From JAGOMX01 sp041738135 (GTDB lineage: Bacteria; Pseudomonadota; Alphaproteobacteria; JAGOMX01): DNA of 53,323 nucleotides. Within the stretch, counting starts at the first letter, position 1, and each line of letters begins with the position of its first letter. Below, in pieces: positions 43,027 to 51,938 of this stretch. Made by a program: the position numbers and the translations under genes. A model generated the notes under the pieces. It ran no database searches. It saw nothing but the letters and a program-made list of their open reading frames with translations, and was not told the origin of the DNA. The stretch lies in assembly GCA_041738135.1 (NCBI GenBank), contig JBGSQK010000030.1:1-53323 (forward strand), written 5' to 3'.

Positions 43027-43744
43027 GCTTTGGACTTGTATAGTTGCCGGTGCCATACTGGTAGCTCACGTCAAAGCTGAACCTCCTAAAACTTTAAGGG
43101 CCTGCACGGTTGCCTGGCCGCCATTTGTTGTTAGCGAAGGCGGAAATATTTCAGGATCTGATACAAAAATATTGCAGGATGCGCTTAAGAAGCTTGGGTA
43201 TGAGCTGAAAATTGATGATGTCCCCTGGAAACGCTGCCTGAAGATGGCAGAGGAGGGCACGATCGATATTGTCTATCCCGCATCTAAAAAGCCTGATCGG
43301 GAAGTGTATTTACACTATCCTGCAACACCATTGCATCCGGTGAGTTATGTATTCGTAACCAAGGTGGGAAGCAAGCAAGAATGGACCACGAAAAAGGATG
43401 TATCTTCATTGCCACAACCCATTGGTATTCCTTTAGGTTATTCCATTGCAGAGCAGCTACGTAAAGAAAAGGGCGCTCAATTCGATGAAAATGCCAAGGA
43501 TGACCAAGTCAATATTCAAAAACTAATCCTCGGTCGGGTGGGCACCATAATAATAGAAAAAATGAACGGACAAGATTTATTGAATGTATTAAAAGCGAAC
43601 GATAAATTATCCATGCTTGATGTGCCATATTTCAAGGATAAGGAATACTATGTTACGGTCAGCAAAAAATCACCAGTGGCGGCTGAACTCGTCAAGGGAT
43701 TAGATAAGGTTTTACCTGATATGGTGCCGAAAACAGCTGGTTGA
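43019..43744 (+). CDS. Periplasmic solute-binding-like protein (family 3)
   Basis: A 241-residue exported protein with a signal peptide (LWTCIVAGAILVAHVKA) and a type II periplasmic binding fold: RACTVAWPPFVVSEGGNISGSDTKILQDALKKLGYELKIDDVPWKRCLKMAEEGTIDIVYPASK. This WPPF...D...PWxRC pattern is typical of stand-alone family 3 proteins that lack transporter partners. The GTG start overlaps the ihfA end by eight bases. Whether it captures amino acids or acts as a sensor is unknown; there is no permease or ATPase beside it. Confidence 0.85.
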   Translation: MLKLWTCIVAGAILVAHVKAEPPKTLRACTVAWPPFVVSEGGNISGSDTKILQDALKKLGYELKIDDVPWKRCLKMAEEGTIDIVYPASKKPDREVYLHYPATPLHPVSYVFVTKVGSKQEWTTKKDVSSLPQPIGIPLGYSIAEQLRKEKGAQFDENAKDDQVNIQKLILGRVGTIIIEKMNGQDLLNVLKANDKLSMLDVPYFKDKEYYVTVSKKSPVAAELVKGLDKVLPDMVPKTAG

Positions 43745-43768
43745 GGTGAATGAATGGCTAGTAGGTTA

Positions 43769-43921
43769 AATCATTAATTCTGCCACCCTCCCGTGCCTCC
43801 CCGGCCTTGAGCCGGGGTCCAGCACAACAATGTGCTGCTTGCAGCTCCTTATAGAACAGATTGAGTCGCTATCGCTCCACTTGTGACGCTGGACCCCGGC
43901 TCAAGGTGATGCACGGGATAT
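43769..43921. repeat. Palindromic repeat family A, copy 4 (long form)
   Basis: TCATTAATTCTGCCACCCTCCC opens the element, then the same arms and core as copy 1 (GGCCTTGAGCCGG, TGCTGCTTGCAGCTCC, GAGTCGCTATCGCTCCAC, CTGGACCCCGGCTCAAGG). The right arm is damaged: after GGCTCAAGG it reads TGATGCACGGG. The rest of the gap up to 44312 is AT-rich, with no gene supported, and must contain the autotransporter promoter. Confidence 0.82.
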
Positions 43922-44312
43922 CTCCTGGCATAAATTATTTCTAAACTAGCTCTTCCTAAGTCAACCTAAATAAGCCTCCAACTTCCTCTAAGATGTCTAT
44001 TTGACAAATAAGTGTAGCCATAGGCAATCGCTAATCCCCGAAAAATAATATTCTGTAATTTGCGCTTTAATTATTTTTAGCTTGTGGTAATCTCATAAAA
44101 ATAACAAAAATTAATGATTCGTTAACTATCTCTGACCTGTATGTTGGCTAGGATAGTTAAGGGCATGATAACAGGGGCAAAAATGTCAGCCATTATTCCG
44201 CATAAAGATAGTTTAGAATCACGAGCGCAGGTATTAGCCTTTTAAATGCAAACATGACAACCCAAAACACATTATTGGAAACAAAAAAGTTTATAAAAAT
44301 CGGAGTTCTAGA

Positions 44313-47300
44313 ATGAAAAGCATCAGTTCAAATAATAACCTTCAGACCACTGCAGCTAAGAGACATTTTCGTGGATGGCCACTTTATCTTACCACCATGG
44401 GATTACTATGTTCAAACGTTGCTCTGGCCACCAATGTGACGGTTACGCGAACTGATGATCCATTGGTGAGCGCCAATGGCTCTGTTCTTGGTGGTGGGGA
44501 ATCATTAAGAAGCGCTATTCTAAAAGCCAATGCGGCAGGCGCGCCCAATGGGGTGGTTGGTGCTCCAAGCACTATTCTTTTTGATAACGCTGTTTTTGCA
44601 ACTGCGCGTACTATCAATCTTAGCAGTTCATTGCCGATGATTTTCAGCGGTATGACAATTACAGGTCCAGCCGCTGGAGTCACTCTTGATGGTGGTGCTA
44701 TTGCTAGCGGACGTCGCGGATTGTTTGTTAGCGGTCTACCGACACCAGCCTTTAACCAGCCTGCAAACGTAGTCCCGAACCAAACGCCTCAGCCAATTAC
44801 AGTGTTTCTATCAAATATGACCTTACAAAATTTCACAGCTAAGGGTGGCGACGGCGGTGGTGGCGGTATGGGTGCTGGAGGTGGTCTTTTCATTAACCAA
44901 AATGCGGATGTAACTTTAGGCAATGTTAATTTTATCTCCAACCGTGCCATAGGTGGCGCTGGTGGCGCAGCAGGTGCCGGCATCATATCCAGCGTAGGCT
45001 ATGCTGGTGGCGGTGGTATGGGCGGCGATGGCGGGACTAATGGTGGCGGTGGCGGCCTTGGTGGCAATGGCGGAGTCAGCGGTGGCGGTGGTATAGGAGG
45101 AGACGGTGGTGGTAACAGCACGCAGGATACAGGCGGCGGCGGTGGTTTTGGTGGACAAGGCATCGGTCAGATATTACTAACACAAGGATTTACAAAAGCA
45201 GGTGACAGCAATTTTGGTCCCAGTAGTCCTGGTGGTGATAATGGTGGTGGCGGAGGTTGCTTCACCCCTGCCGGATCAGGTGACGGAACAGGTAGTGGCA
45301 GTGATGGTGACCAAAACCTCGGTGCAGTTGGCGGCGGTGGTGGTTCAAGCGGTAAGGATGGCTCATTTCTGGCAGGTGGATCAGGTGGTATAGGCGGCGG
45401 TGGTGGTGGCTCAGACACGACTGTGGGCGGTGCAGGTGGTTTCGGCGGCGGCGGTGGCTACAGCAATGGTGCCGGCGGTTTCGGTGGCGGTGGCGCTAGC
45501 GAGCAATTTGGTGTCGGCGGTTCCGGTGGCTTCGGCGGTGGCGGTGGCTATGGCGGTACCATTGGCGGTGACGGTGGCTTCGGTGGCGGTGGTGCCGGTG
45601 GTCCTGATGGAGGTGGATTGCCCGGTTTTGGTGGCGGCTTCGCTGGACAAGATATTGATGGAACTGGTAATGTAGGAGGCGGTGGTGCAGCCATGGGCGG
45701 CGCCATATTCGTCGCGGACGGAGGCACCCTTTCCATAACCGGCACCAATACGATTTCTGGCAATACATTGTTTGGAGGCGCAAGAGGTGTTGATGGAGGC
45801 TCTTTTGGTCAGACATTTGGCTCCGGTATGTTACTACAAGGTAATGGCACGCTTACCCTCAATGGTGGTGGCGCAGATGTACAAACCTATAACGACAGCA
45901 TATCAGACCTAACAGGCGTAGGCGGCACAGGTCAAAATGCTGGAATCTGGGGGCTTCACATTCTGTCTGCTGGTACTGTTGTACTCGCGGGCAATAACCA
46001 GTATTCCGGTGTAACAGTCGTGGATGGCGGCGGAATCCTATCCGTCAGTTCGAACGCAAATCTAGGAAGCTCAGGTGGTCTTACGCTTGATGGAAGTACC
46101 CTCAGAATAACGGGGACAGACTTCACCAGTATTCCGCGGACTATTACAAGAATTGGCGTTGGTACATTTGATATCGCAGCTGCTGCAAATACCTTTACTA
46201 TTTCTCAAGTTTTAGCTGGAGGGGCTCTGACTAAGACAGGTCCGGGCACTCTCGCATTGACAGGCGCTAATACATATACAGGTATGACGACTATCAACGC
46301 TGGCAGTTTGTCAGTGGGTGCTGATAACAACTTAGGTAACGCAGCCAATGGTCTCACCATAGACGGTGGTACCTTAAGGGTCACGGGAACAACTTTCAAC
46401 GCTACACCCCGCGTTATCACCTGGGGCGCAGCTGGTGGCGGCTTTAACATAGTTGATGCAGCTAACACCTTTACAGTTCCAGATATTTTGGCCGGTGGTT
46501 CACTGACAAAATCAGGGCTTGGTAAATTAGTTCTTACCGGCGCAAATTCATACACAGGCGGCACATTCCTTAATGGCGGTGTTTTGGAGATAGCTGCTGC
46601 TAACAATTTGGGTGGCGCAGGTGCTTTAACCGTTAACGGCGGTACATTGCGAGTAATGGGAGCTCTTGCAGGTCTCGGCAGGGCTATCATCTGGGGCCCC
46701 CTGGGAGGTGGTTTTGATATTGTTGCCGGCGGAAACAATTTCGTAGTCAACGACAATTTAACAGGTGGTCCACTCACAAAATTAGGCCTTGGAAATTTGA
46801 TTCTGCTTGGGGTGAATACCTATACAGGTCCCACATTAATCAATGCAGGCGGTATTGCTGGTAACTTGTCACCAACCACAGATCTTACTGTTTTGGCAGG
46901 TGCCGCATACCAATTGCTAGCTCCACAAACCATTGGTTCCTTATCAGGAGCCGGTATTGTAAACTTGGGCGCATTTACTCTTACTACAGGCAACAGTCTG
47001 TCTACCATCTACACTGGAAACATGAATGGAACAGGTGGTTTGATTAAGCAAGGCACAGGTGCATTTACAATCACAAATTCGACGTTTACTGGTGACGTAT
47101 TTGTGAATGCTGGTACTCTAAATAACTTTAGTAACTTGGCTGGCGATGTTACGGTGGCAGCTGGTGCTACATATGCAGGAAACGGATCTTCGGGCAATTT
47201 GATTAGCTCAGGTATAGTAGATCCACTTGCACCTGGTGGCGGTACCGGTACCATGGTTGTAAACGGTGACTACACTCAAAATCCTACAGGTGAACTGGAT

Positions 47301-48818
47301 ATAAAAATCACTCCTGTATCTTCAGATCTGCTACAAGTCACGGGAACAGCTAACTTGTCAGGAACGCTGGATATCACCCCAACTGAATTCACAGTCGCAG
47401 ACTATATCGTGTTGACGGCGAACAATATAGTTGGCACATTTACGACTGTATTAAATGATATACTGCAATACACTGTAACGTATAACCCAACTTCCGTCGT
47501 TGTCAGGACGGCCTTAAACATAGAAGCGCTAGTTCAAGGCGGCAATCCAGGCATCATAGCCCGTTATTTTGATCAAATTGCGGTTTCAGGAAACTTCAAT
47601 ACGGATTTGGATACGCAGGTTTTGGCAGCTTTAGAAAACGTTTTTGAAACCAGTGGTGTGGCCGGCCTTACAGATGCACTGGAAATAATAAGTCCGGATC
47701 CATATCGTGAACTGGGATTTGTGAGTTTTCAACAATCTAATTTTATCACAGGTATGGTTGGCTCCAATCTTCAAAGTAAGCTGGAATCCTTGTCTCAACA
47801 AAAAGTTGCTGGAAGCTCTGTCCCTAAAGCAGCATTTACCAAACTTCAGCAGCTGAAAAATGATCCCTACCAAGGCATCAACCTTCAGGCGTTTAACACC
47901 AGTTCGCAAAAAAAATCCAATCGCAATATGACGAGTTTGTCTCTCACGGAAGGTAACACGCCGCTCAACAAGACGGTCCAAATGGGCAAGATGAGTGTTT
48001 GGTTGCAAGGTGCAGGTGCATTGCAGAATAAGAAAAATGCGAGCCCAATTCCTGGCACTCGCAGCACATCTTACGGTACGGCAGTGGGAGCAGATGTGGA
48101 AGTTATGCCTCAGGCTTACCTAGGTGTAACAGCTGGTGCCGTGGGTACCCATTTTGATTGGATGCAGAACCGCGGTAATGGCAACGTTACAAGCTATTAT
48201 GGTGGCGTCTATGGTCTTTGGCTCAGTCAAATGGGTTTCTATGTGGATGGTCAGGTCAATTTTGGTTCCAACAGCTTTAATTCACACAGGAAAATCAATT
48301 TCGGCGGCCTCAATAGAACGGCTACTCAGAGCCATAAGGGTACATCCTATTCAGGGGACTTTGAACTCGGTTACATGATGAACTTTGAAAAGACCACCGT
48401 TCAACCGTTTGTAAACTATGCGTACTTCTGTTCCCATGAGAATGGTTTTACAGAAAAAAATGCTATCAGTTTGAATGTGAGAACCAAGTCGAGGCACTCC
48501 AAGTTCTCACGCAGCGAAGTGGGTGGTATTATCTCTCATTTCATGACATCCGGGGATAAGCTTATCTACCCATCATTGAAGCTCTCATGGGTACAAAAAC
48601 GCCCAATCGGTGGTTCAAAGGTTTCATTTAACTTGGTAGGACAACCATTCGGTACAACAGTCTATGGCGATAAAAAGGTCAGAAACTTAGTAGCAGCAGG
48701 CGGCTCTCTCACGGCCCAATATAAGTCAGGAGTGTCACTCACAGGTAACATAAATGTTGAAGGTGGCGGCAATGAAGTAAACGCAAGCGCGATGCTCACA
48801 GCTCGTTACCAGTTCTAG
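44313..48818 (+). CDS. Large autotransporter with glycine-rich and beta-strand-repeat passenger
   Basis: A 1501-residue type V secreted protein. An extended signal region ends near VALATNVTVTRTDD. The early passenger (about 40-170) resembles a pectate-lyase-like or CSLREA-type helix start (ESLRSAILKANA, ILFDNAVF). Residues about 175-460 are dominated by GGGG-rich repeats (GGAGGFGGGGGY types). Residues about 550-870 hold several autotransporter-associated beta-strand repeats (LTKTGPGTLALTGANTYTG and kin). The last 280 residues form the beta-barrel, ending in the outer-membrane signature TARYQF. GGAG lies six bases before the ATG. The passenger is probably displayed or released as an adhesin; no catalytic site is visible. 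Confidence 0.92.
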   Translation: MKSISSNNNLQTTAAKRHFRGWPLYLTTMGLLCSNVALATNVTVTRTDDPLVSANGSVLGGGESLRSAILKANAAGAPNGVVGAPSTILFDNAVFATARTINLSSSLPMIFSGMTITGPAAGVTLDGGAIASGRRGLFVSGLPTPAFNQPANVVPNQTPQPITVFLSNMTLQNFTAKGGDGGGGGMGAGGGLFINQNADVTLGNVNFISNRAIGGAGGAAGAGIISSVGYAGGGGMGGDGGTNGGGGGLGGNGGVSGGGGIGGDGGGNSTQDTGGGGGFGGQGIGQILLTQGFTKAGDSNFGPSSPGGDNGGGGGCFTPAGSGDGTGSGSDGDQNLGAVGGGGGSSGKDGSFLAGGSGGIGGGGGGSDTTVGGAGGFGGGGGYSNGAGGFGGGGASEQFGVGGSGGFGGGGGYGGTIGGDGGFGGGGAGGPDGGGLPGFGGGFAGQDIDGTGNVGGGGAAMGGAIFVADGGTLSITGTNTISGNTLFGGARGVDGGSFGQTFGSGMLLQGNGTLTLNGGGADVQTYNDSISDLTGVGGTGQNAGIWGLHILSAGTVVLAGNNQYSGVTVVDGGGILSVSSNANLGSSGGLTLDGSTLRITGTDFTSIPRTITRIGVGTFDIAAAANTFTISQVLAGGALTKTGPGTLALTGANTYTGMTTINAGSLSVGADNNLGNAANGLTIDGGTLRVTGTTFNATPRVITWGAAGGGFNIVDAANTFTVPDILAGGSLTKSGLGKLVLTGANSYTGGTFLNGGVLEIAAANNLGGAGALTVNGGTLRVMGALAGLGRAIIWGPLGGGFDIVAGGNNFVVNDNLTGGPLTKLGLGNLILLGVNTYTGPTLINAGGIAGNLSPTTDLTVLAGAAYQLLAPQTIGSLSGAGIVNLGAFTLTTGNSLSTIYTGNMNGTGGLIKQGTGAFTITNSTFTGDVFVNAGTLNNFSNLAGDVTVAAGATYAGNGSSGNLISSGIVDPLAPGGGTGTMVVNGDYTQNPTGELDIKITPVSSDLLQVTGTANLSGTLDITPTEFTVADYIVLTANNIVGTFTTVLNDILQYTVTYNPTSVVVRTALNIEALVQGGNPGIIARYFDQIAVSGNFNTDLDTQVLAALENVFETSGVAGLTDALEIISPDPYRELGFVSFQQSNFITGMVGSNLQSKLESLSQQKVAGSSVPKAAFTKLQQLKNDPYQGINLQAFNTSSQKKSNRNMTSLSLTEGNTPLNKTVQMGKMSVWLQGAGALQNKKNASPIPGTRSTSYGTAVGADVEVMPQAYLGVTAGAVGTHFDWMQNRGNGNVTSYYGGVYGLWLSQMGFYVDGQVNFGSNSFNSHRKINFGGLNRTATQSHKGTSYSGDFELGYMMNFEKTTVQPFVNYAYFCSHENGFTEKNAISLNVRTKSRHSKFSRSEVGGIISHFMTSGDKLIYPSLKLSWVQKRPIGGSKVSFNLVGQPFGTTVYGDKKVRNLVAAGGSLTAQYKSGVSLTGNINVEGGGNEVNASAMLTARYQF

Positions 48819-48834
48819 ATTCTAAAACAGACAG

Positions 48835-48870
48835 CGGGTATTGACTAGACACTAGCCAATACCCGTTTTT
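48835..48870 (+). terminator. Terminator of the autotransporter gene
   Basis: CGGGTATTG and CAATACCCG form the outer stem; CTAG-ACA-CTAG can pair within the loop, and TTTTT follows. Confidence 0.9.
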
Positions 48871-48982
48871 AATATTGAGGATCGGAGTTAATAGCCATTT
48901 ACATTTCCCCCAAAATGTTACTTGGCGTCGCTGTTAGGATAGTTTACACTAGACTCAGGAATAATTACGAGGGGAATTTTAC

Positions 48983-50317
48983 GTGTTTAAGTTAGGTCAG
49001 TATTTTGCGCTCAGCTTGTTACTGTTAACATCCGTATCATGTACAGGAACTGAAAAGCCAATCGTCCTGGATGTGGATGTAAAGGAGTCAGAGGACGAAA
49101 ATAAATCTGATGATATAACCTTACGCAATTCAGCCATATTTTATGCCAGCGTTGCCAAACATGTGCAAGAGAACTATGTGGATGAAACGTCCTACAACAA
49201 GCTACTTGAAGGTGCGTTGGACGGCATGCTCACATCTCTTGATCCTCACTCAGGCTATTTTGACCCAAAAAAATACCAAGAACTCAAAAGTCAAACGCAA
49301 GGTGAGTTTGGCGGCTTAGGCATTGAAGTTACCATGGAAGACGGCCTCATTAAAATCGTCTCTCCCATGGAAGACACACCTGCATTCCAAGCTGGTTTAT
49401 TACCTGGTGACATGATCATACGCATTGAAACCGAACCCGTTTATGGCATTTCCTTGTTCAAAGCCGTAGAGAAACTTCAGGGAAAACCCGGCACAAGCGT
49501 TACCTTTACCGTAAGGCGGGAAGGCATCAGCGATTTTGATGTAAACGTAACACGTGCCATCATCCATGTACAACCGGTCAAGGTAAAAATTGAAGGTGAC
49601 ATCGGCGTTATCCGCGTTCTGACCTTTAATGAAGACACGACCCAAGAGGTCATAAAGGCAGTTCACGAAATAAAGGAAAAAATTGGCGACAAGCTGCAAG
49701 GCGTAGTTCTAGACTTAAGAAACAACGCCGGCGGATTATTCAATCAAGCCGTATCCGTTGCCAACTTATTCCTGGATAAAGGTCGTATTGTTTCGGTAAA
49801 AAGCCGCGTAGATGGCGTGCAAGCTCAACATGTGAACGCCAACCCAGAAGACATGCTACGTGGCCTACCTATGGCAGTGCTCATCAATTCGGGGTCTGCT
49901 TCATCGTCTGAAATCGTGGCCGGTGCTTTACAGGACAACAAGCGAGCCATTGTGGTGGGCATAAAATCTTTCGGTAAGGGATCCGTGCAAACAGTCATTC
50001 CTCTCAGCAACGGTGGCGCCATAAAACTAACCACAGCGCTGTATTTTACACCTAGTGGCCGGTCAATTCAAAAAACAGGAATCGATCCAGATATTAAAAT
50101 TGAGCAGGCTGTGGATATCAAGCTTTTGGATGAAAGTGATCGTCTAAAAGAAGCCGATTTCCACAAAGCGCTTGAAAATGGCAACAAAAAAGTACCTGCA
50201 CCAGCACCTAAGGTGCTGAAAAAAGATAAAACCGGTAAAGATGAAGTTGTTGATTATCAGCTCATGCGAGCAGTTGATATCTTGAGGGGAATTAACTTCT
50301 ATAAAAAATCAAGTTAG
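48983..50317 (+). CDS. ctpA: C-terminal processing protease, S41 family
   Basis: A 444-residue exported serine protease. The N-terminus looks like a lipoprotein signal (ALSLLLLTSVSC). A helical segment with LEGALDGMLTSLDPHSGYF precedes a PDZ domain (GEFGGLGIEVTMEDGLIKIVSP ... AGLLPGDMIIRIE). The catalytic serine lies near residue 306 in NSGSASSSEIVAGALQD and the lysine near 332 in SFGKGSVQTV. GTG is the start, after GAGGGG. It heads a conserved group with the deacetylase-like gene and rppH; in relatives an EnvC-type gene often precedes it, but here the autotransporter does. Confidence 0.94.
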   Translation: MFKLGQYFALSLLLLTSVSCTGTEKPIVLDVDVKESEDENKSDDITLRNSAIFYASVAKHVQENYVDETSYNKLLEGALDGMLTSLDPHSGYFDPKKYQELKSQTQGEFGGLGIEVTMEDGLIKIVSPMEDTPAFQAGLLPGDMIIRIETEPVYGISLFKAVEKLQGKPGTSVTFTVRREGISDFDVNVTRAIIHVQPVKVKIEGDIGVIRVLTFNEDTTQEVIKAVHEIKEKIGDKLQGVVLDLRNNAGGLFNQAVSVANLFLDKGRIVSVKSRVDGVQAQHVNANPEDMLRGLPMAVLINSGSASSSEIVAGALQDNKRAIVVGIKSFGKGSVQTVIPLSNGGAIKLTTALYFTPSGRSIQKTGIDPDIKIEQAVDIKLLDESDRLKEADFHKALENGNKKVPAPAPKVLKKDKTGKDEVVDYQLMRAVDILRGINFYKKSS

Positions 50318-50344
50318 ACATAATGATAGTTGATGAGGGAGTTC

Positions 50345-51418
50345 ATGATGACCAATAAGACCAATGAAAGAATTTCACGTTCGCTGATCATAGCTTGGGC
50401 CGCACTGCTGGTATTCGTGCTTGGCATCCTAACTTGGATAGCCATAGCACCTATGCCCCATCAGGAAATTAATGATGAAGTGACAACGGCTGTGGACTTA
50501 CATCTCCCCGAAGCCATGCCCGTAGAACAGTACATTCTTAAGGATAAGGAAACCAAAGAGGACACGGGCGGTTCCGCCTCCCTAAGCCACCAGCCGAAAA
50601 CACAATTGGCCAAAGCGCCTTTACACGAGAATACAAAATTCGGAACGATTCCCTTGGCCGGTCCCGACGGGAATTCAGCCAAGCACTTATACGCAGCCCA
50701 GCCCAACACTAAAACGGACAGTAAAGTCAAAGTTGTTTTCATTTTCTCAGATCTAGGCCGCAATGACGCTCTTTCAGAAAAGATTCTGGAAGCCACGCCG
50801 GCAGGTGTAACTCTGGCTTATCTCCCTTATTCCTCCGATCTCAAAACTAAAATCACAACCGCTCGCAGCAAGGGGCATGAAATATTACTCAACATCCCCA
50901 TGGAACCCACAGACTATCCCCATACGGATACTGGCCCCAATACACTTCTCACCGGTCTGCCTACGGAAAATAACATGGAACGTTTACAATGGGCCATGGC
51001 GCAAGGGCATGAGTATGTGGGCCTCATGAATCTGCAGGGATCGCTCTTTCTTTCGTCACAACACGACCTTACTCCTGTTTTACATGAAATGGAAAAACGT
51101 GGGTTATTATTCGTAGAAGCAGAAGCCTCCTATCGCAGCCAGGTCACTGAAATAGCTCAGAAAGCCAGGCTACCTCACATCAAATCCCATTTTGTCTTAA
51201 GCGAGTGCTTAACTCCAAAGGAACTGCATACCATTTTAATCCGTGCCGAGCAAATGGCACAAGAATCAGGCACCATCGTCATAGTGGCTCACGCCAGTCC
51301 TCTGACCACACCATTATTATTAACCTGGATTCGCAAAGCACAAGAACAGAACTATGCATTTCTTCCAGTCTCGCAAATCGCATCCGCAGCGAGCGCCCAG
51401 CAAAAGGCGCTTTCATGA
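50345..51418 (+). CDS. Divergent polysaccharide deacetylase family protein
   Basis: A 357-residue protein with one N-terminal membrane anchor (LIIAWAALLVFVLGILTWIAIAP), a low-complexity linker to about residue 105, and a NodB-like barrel: VVFIFSDLGRNDALSEKIL, VTLAYLPYSSDL, GHEILLNIPMEPTDYP and a C-terminal IVIVAHASPLTTPLLLTWI. The metal ligands of true deacetylases are only partly kept (the usual first-motif DD is SDLGRND), so activity is uncertain. ATGs at 50345 and 50348 both lie behind GAGGGAG. The stop overlaps the rppH start. Confidence 0.87.
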   Translation: MMTNKTNERISRSLIIAWAALLVFVLGILTWIAIAPMPHQEINDEVTTAVDLHLPEAMPVEQYILKDKETKEDTGGSASLSHQPKTQLAKAPLHENTKFGTIPLAGPDGNSAKHLYAAQPNTKTDSKVKVVFIFSDLGRNDALSEKILEATPAGVTLAYLPYSSDLKTKITTARSKGHEILLNIPMEPTDYPHTDTGPNTLLTGLPTENNMERLQWAMAQGHEYVGLMNLQGSLFLSSQHDLTPVLHEMEKRGLLFVEAEASYRSQVTEIAQKARLPHIKSHFVLSECLTPKELHTILIRAEQMAQESGTIVIVAHASPLTTPLLLTWIRKAQEQNYAFLPVSQIASAASAQQKALS

Positions 51419-51894
51419 GATGGCCGCCAAGGCTCAATCGCCCATATCGTCCATGCGTTGGCATTATGCTCATCAATGCCAAAAACCAAGTATTCGTAGC
51501 CCAAAGACTAGACCATCCTTCCAAAGCCTGGCAAATGCCCCAAGGCGGCATCGAGCGTGATGAAGACCCAGAAGTAGCCGTCTTTCGGGAACTAAAAGAA
51601 GAAATAGGCACCAACAACGCAACCATAATTGCCGTAGCTAAACAAGAATACAAGTACGATATCCCCAATCCACTCAACAGCAAACTCTGGCAAGGCCGCT
51701 ACCGAGGCCAAAGCCAACGGTGGTTTTTAATGCGTTATAATGGAACAGATGAAGACATAGACCTAGAAACCGACCATCCCGAATTTTCCGCCTGGAGATG
51801 GGCTGGGTTAAATGAGTTACTAGACATTGTGGTACATTTTAAACGTGAGGTTTATGAGGATGTGATCCGGGAGTTCGAGGGGTATTTAAAGTAA
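51415..51894 (+). CDS. rppH: RNA pyrophosphohydrolase RppH (Nudix)
   Basis: A 159-residue Nudix hydrolase that removes pyrophosphate from 5'-triphosphorylated RNA and so starts mRNA decay. The Nudix box at 44-66 is GGIERDEDPEVAVFRELKEEIG. RPCVGIMLINAKNQVFVAQR and the C-terminal WRWAGLNELLDIVVHFKREVYEDVI are characteristic. ATG 51415 overlaps the upstream stop (ATGA). A longer frame beginning at 51205 lies inside the deacetylase gene and is not homologous. Confidence 0.95.
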   Translation: MRWPPRLNRPYRPCVGIMLINAKNQVFVAQRLDHPSKAWQMPQGGIERDEDPEVAVFRELKEEIGTNNATIIAVAKQEYKYDIPNPLNSKLWQGRYRGQSQRWFLMRYNGTDEDIDLETDHPEFSAWRWAGLNELLDIVVHFKREVYEDVIREFEGYLK

Positions 51895-51895
51895 A

Positions 51896-51922
51896 GAAAG
51901 GGGCAGCTTTCGCCACCCCTCA
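51896..51922 (-). terminator. Terminator of the RTX-repeat gene
   Basis: On the minus strand GGGGTGGC and GCTGCCCC form an eight-base stem (with two G-U pairs) around a GAAA tetraloop, followed by TTTCTTT. On the plus strand the G-U pairs become A-C mismatches, so it should act mainly leftward. Confidence 0.8.
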
Positions 51923-51938
51923 AAGTCTACTTTTTTGA

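Noticed and set aside
44916..45763. Several frames in the autotransporter glycine-rich region on both strands (Thr/Ala-rich, Pro-rich, Val/Ala-rich)
   Set aside because: Low-complexity shadows of GGN repeats; only the glycine frame joins a signal peptide to a beta-barrel.
51205..51414. Extended N-terminus for RppH
   Set aside because: The extra 70 codons lie inside the deacetylase gene, have no homology to Nudix proteins, and ATG 51415 has the usual ATGA coupling.
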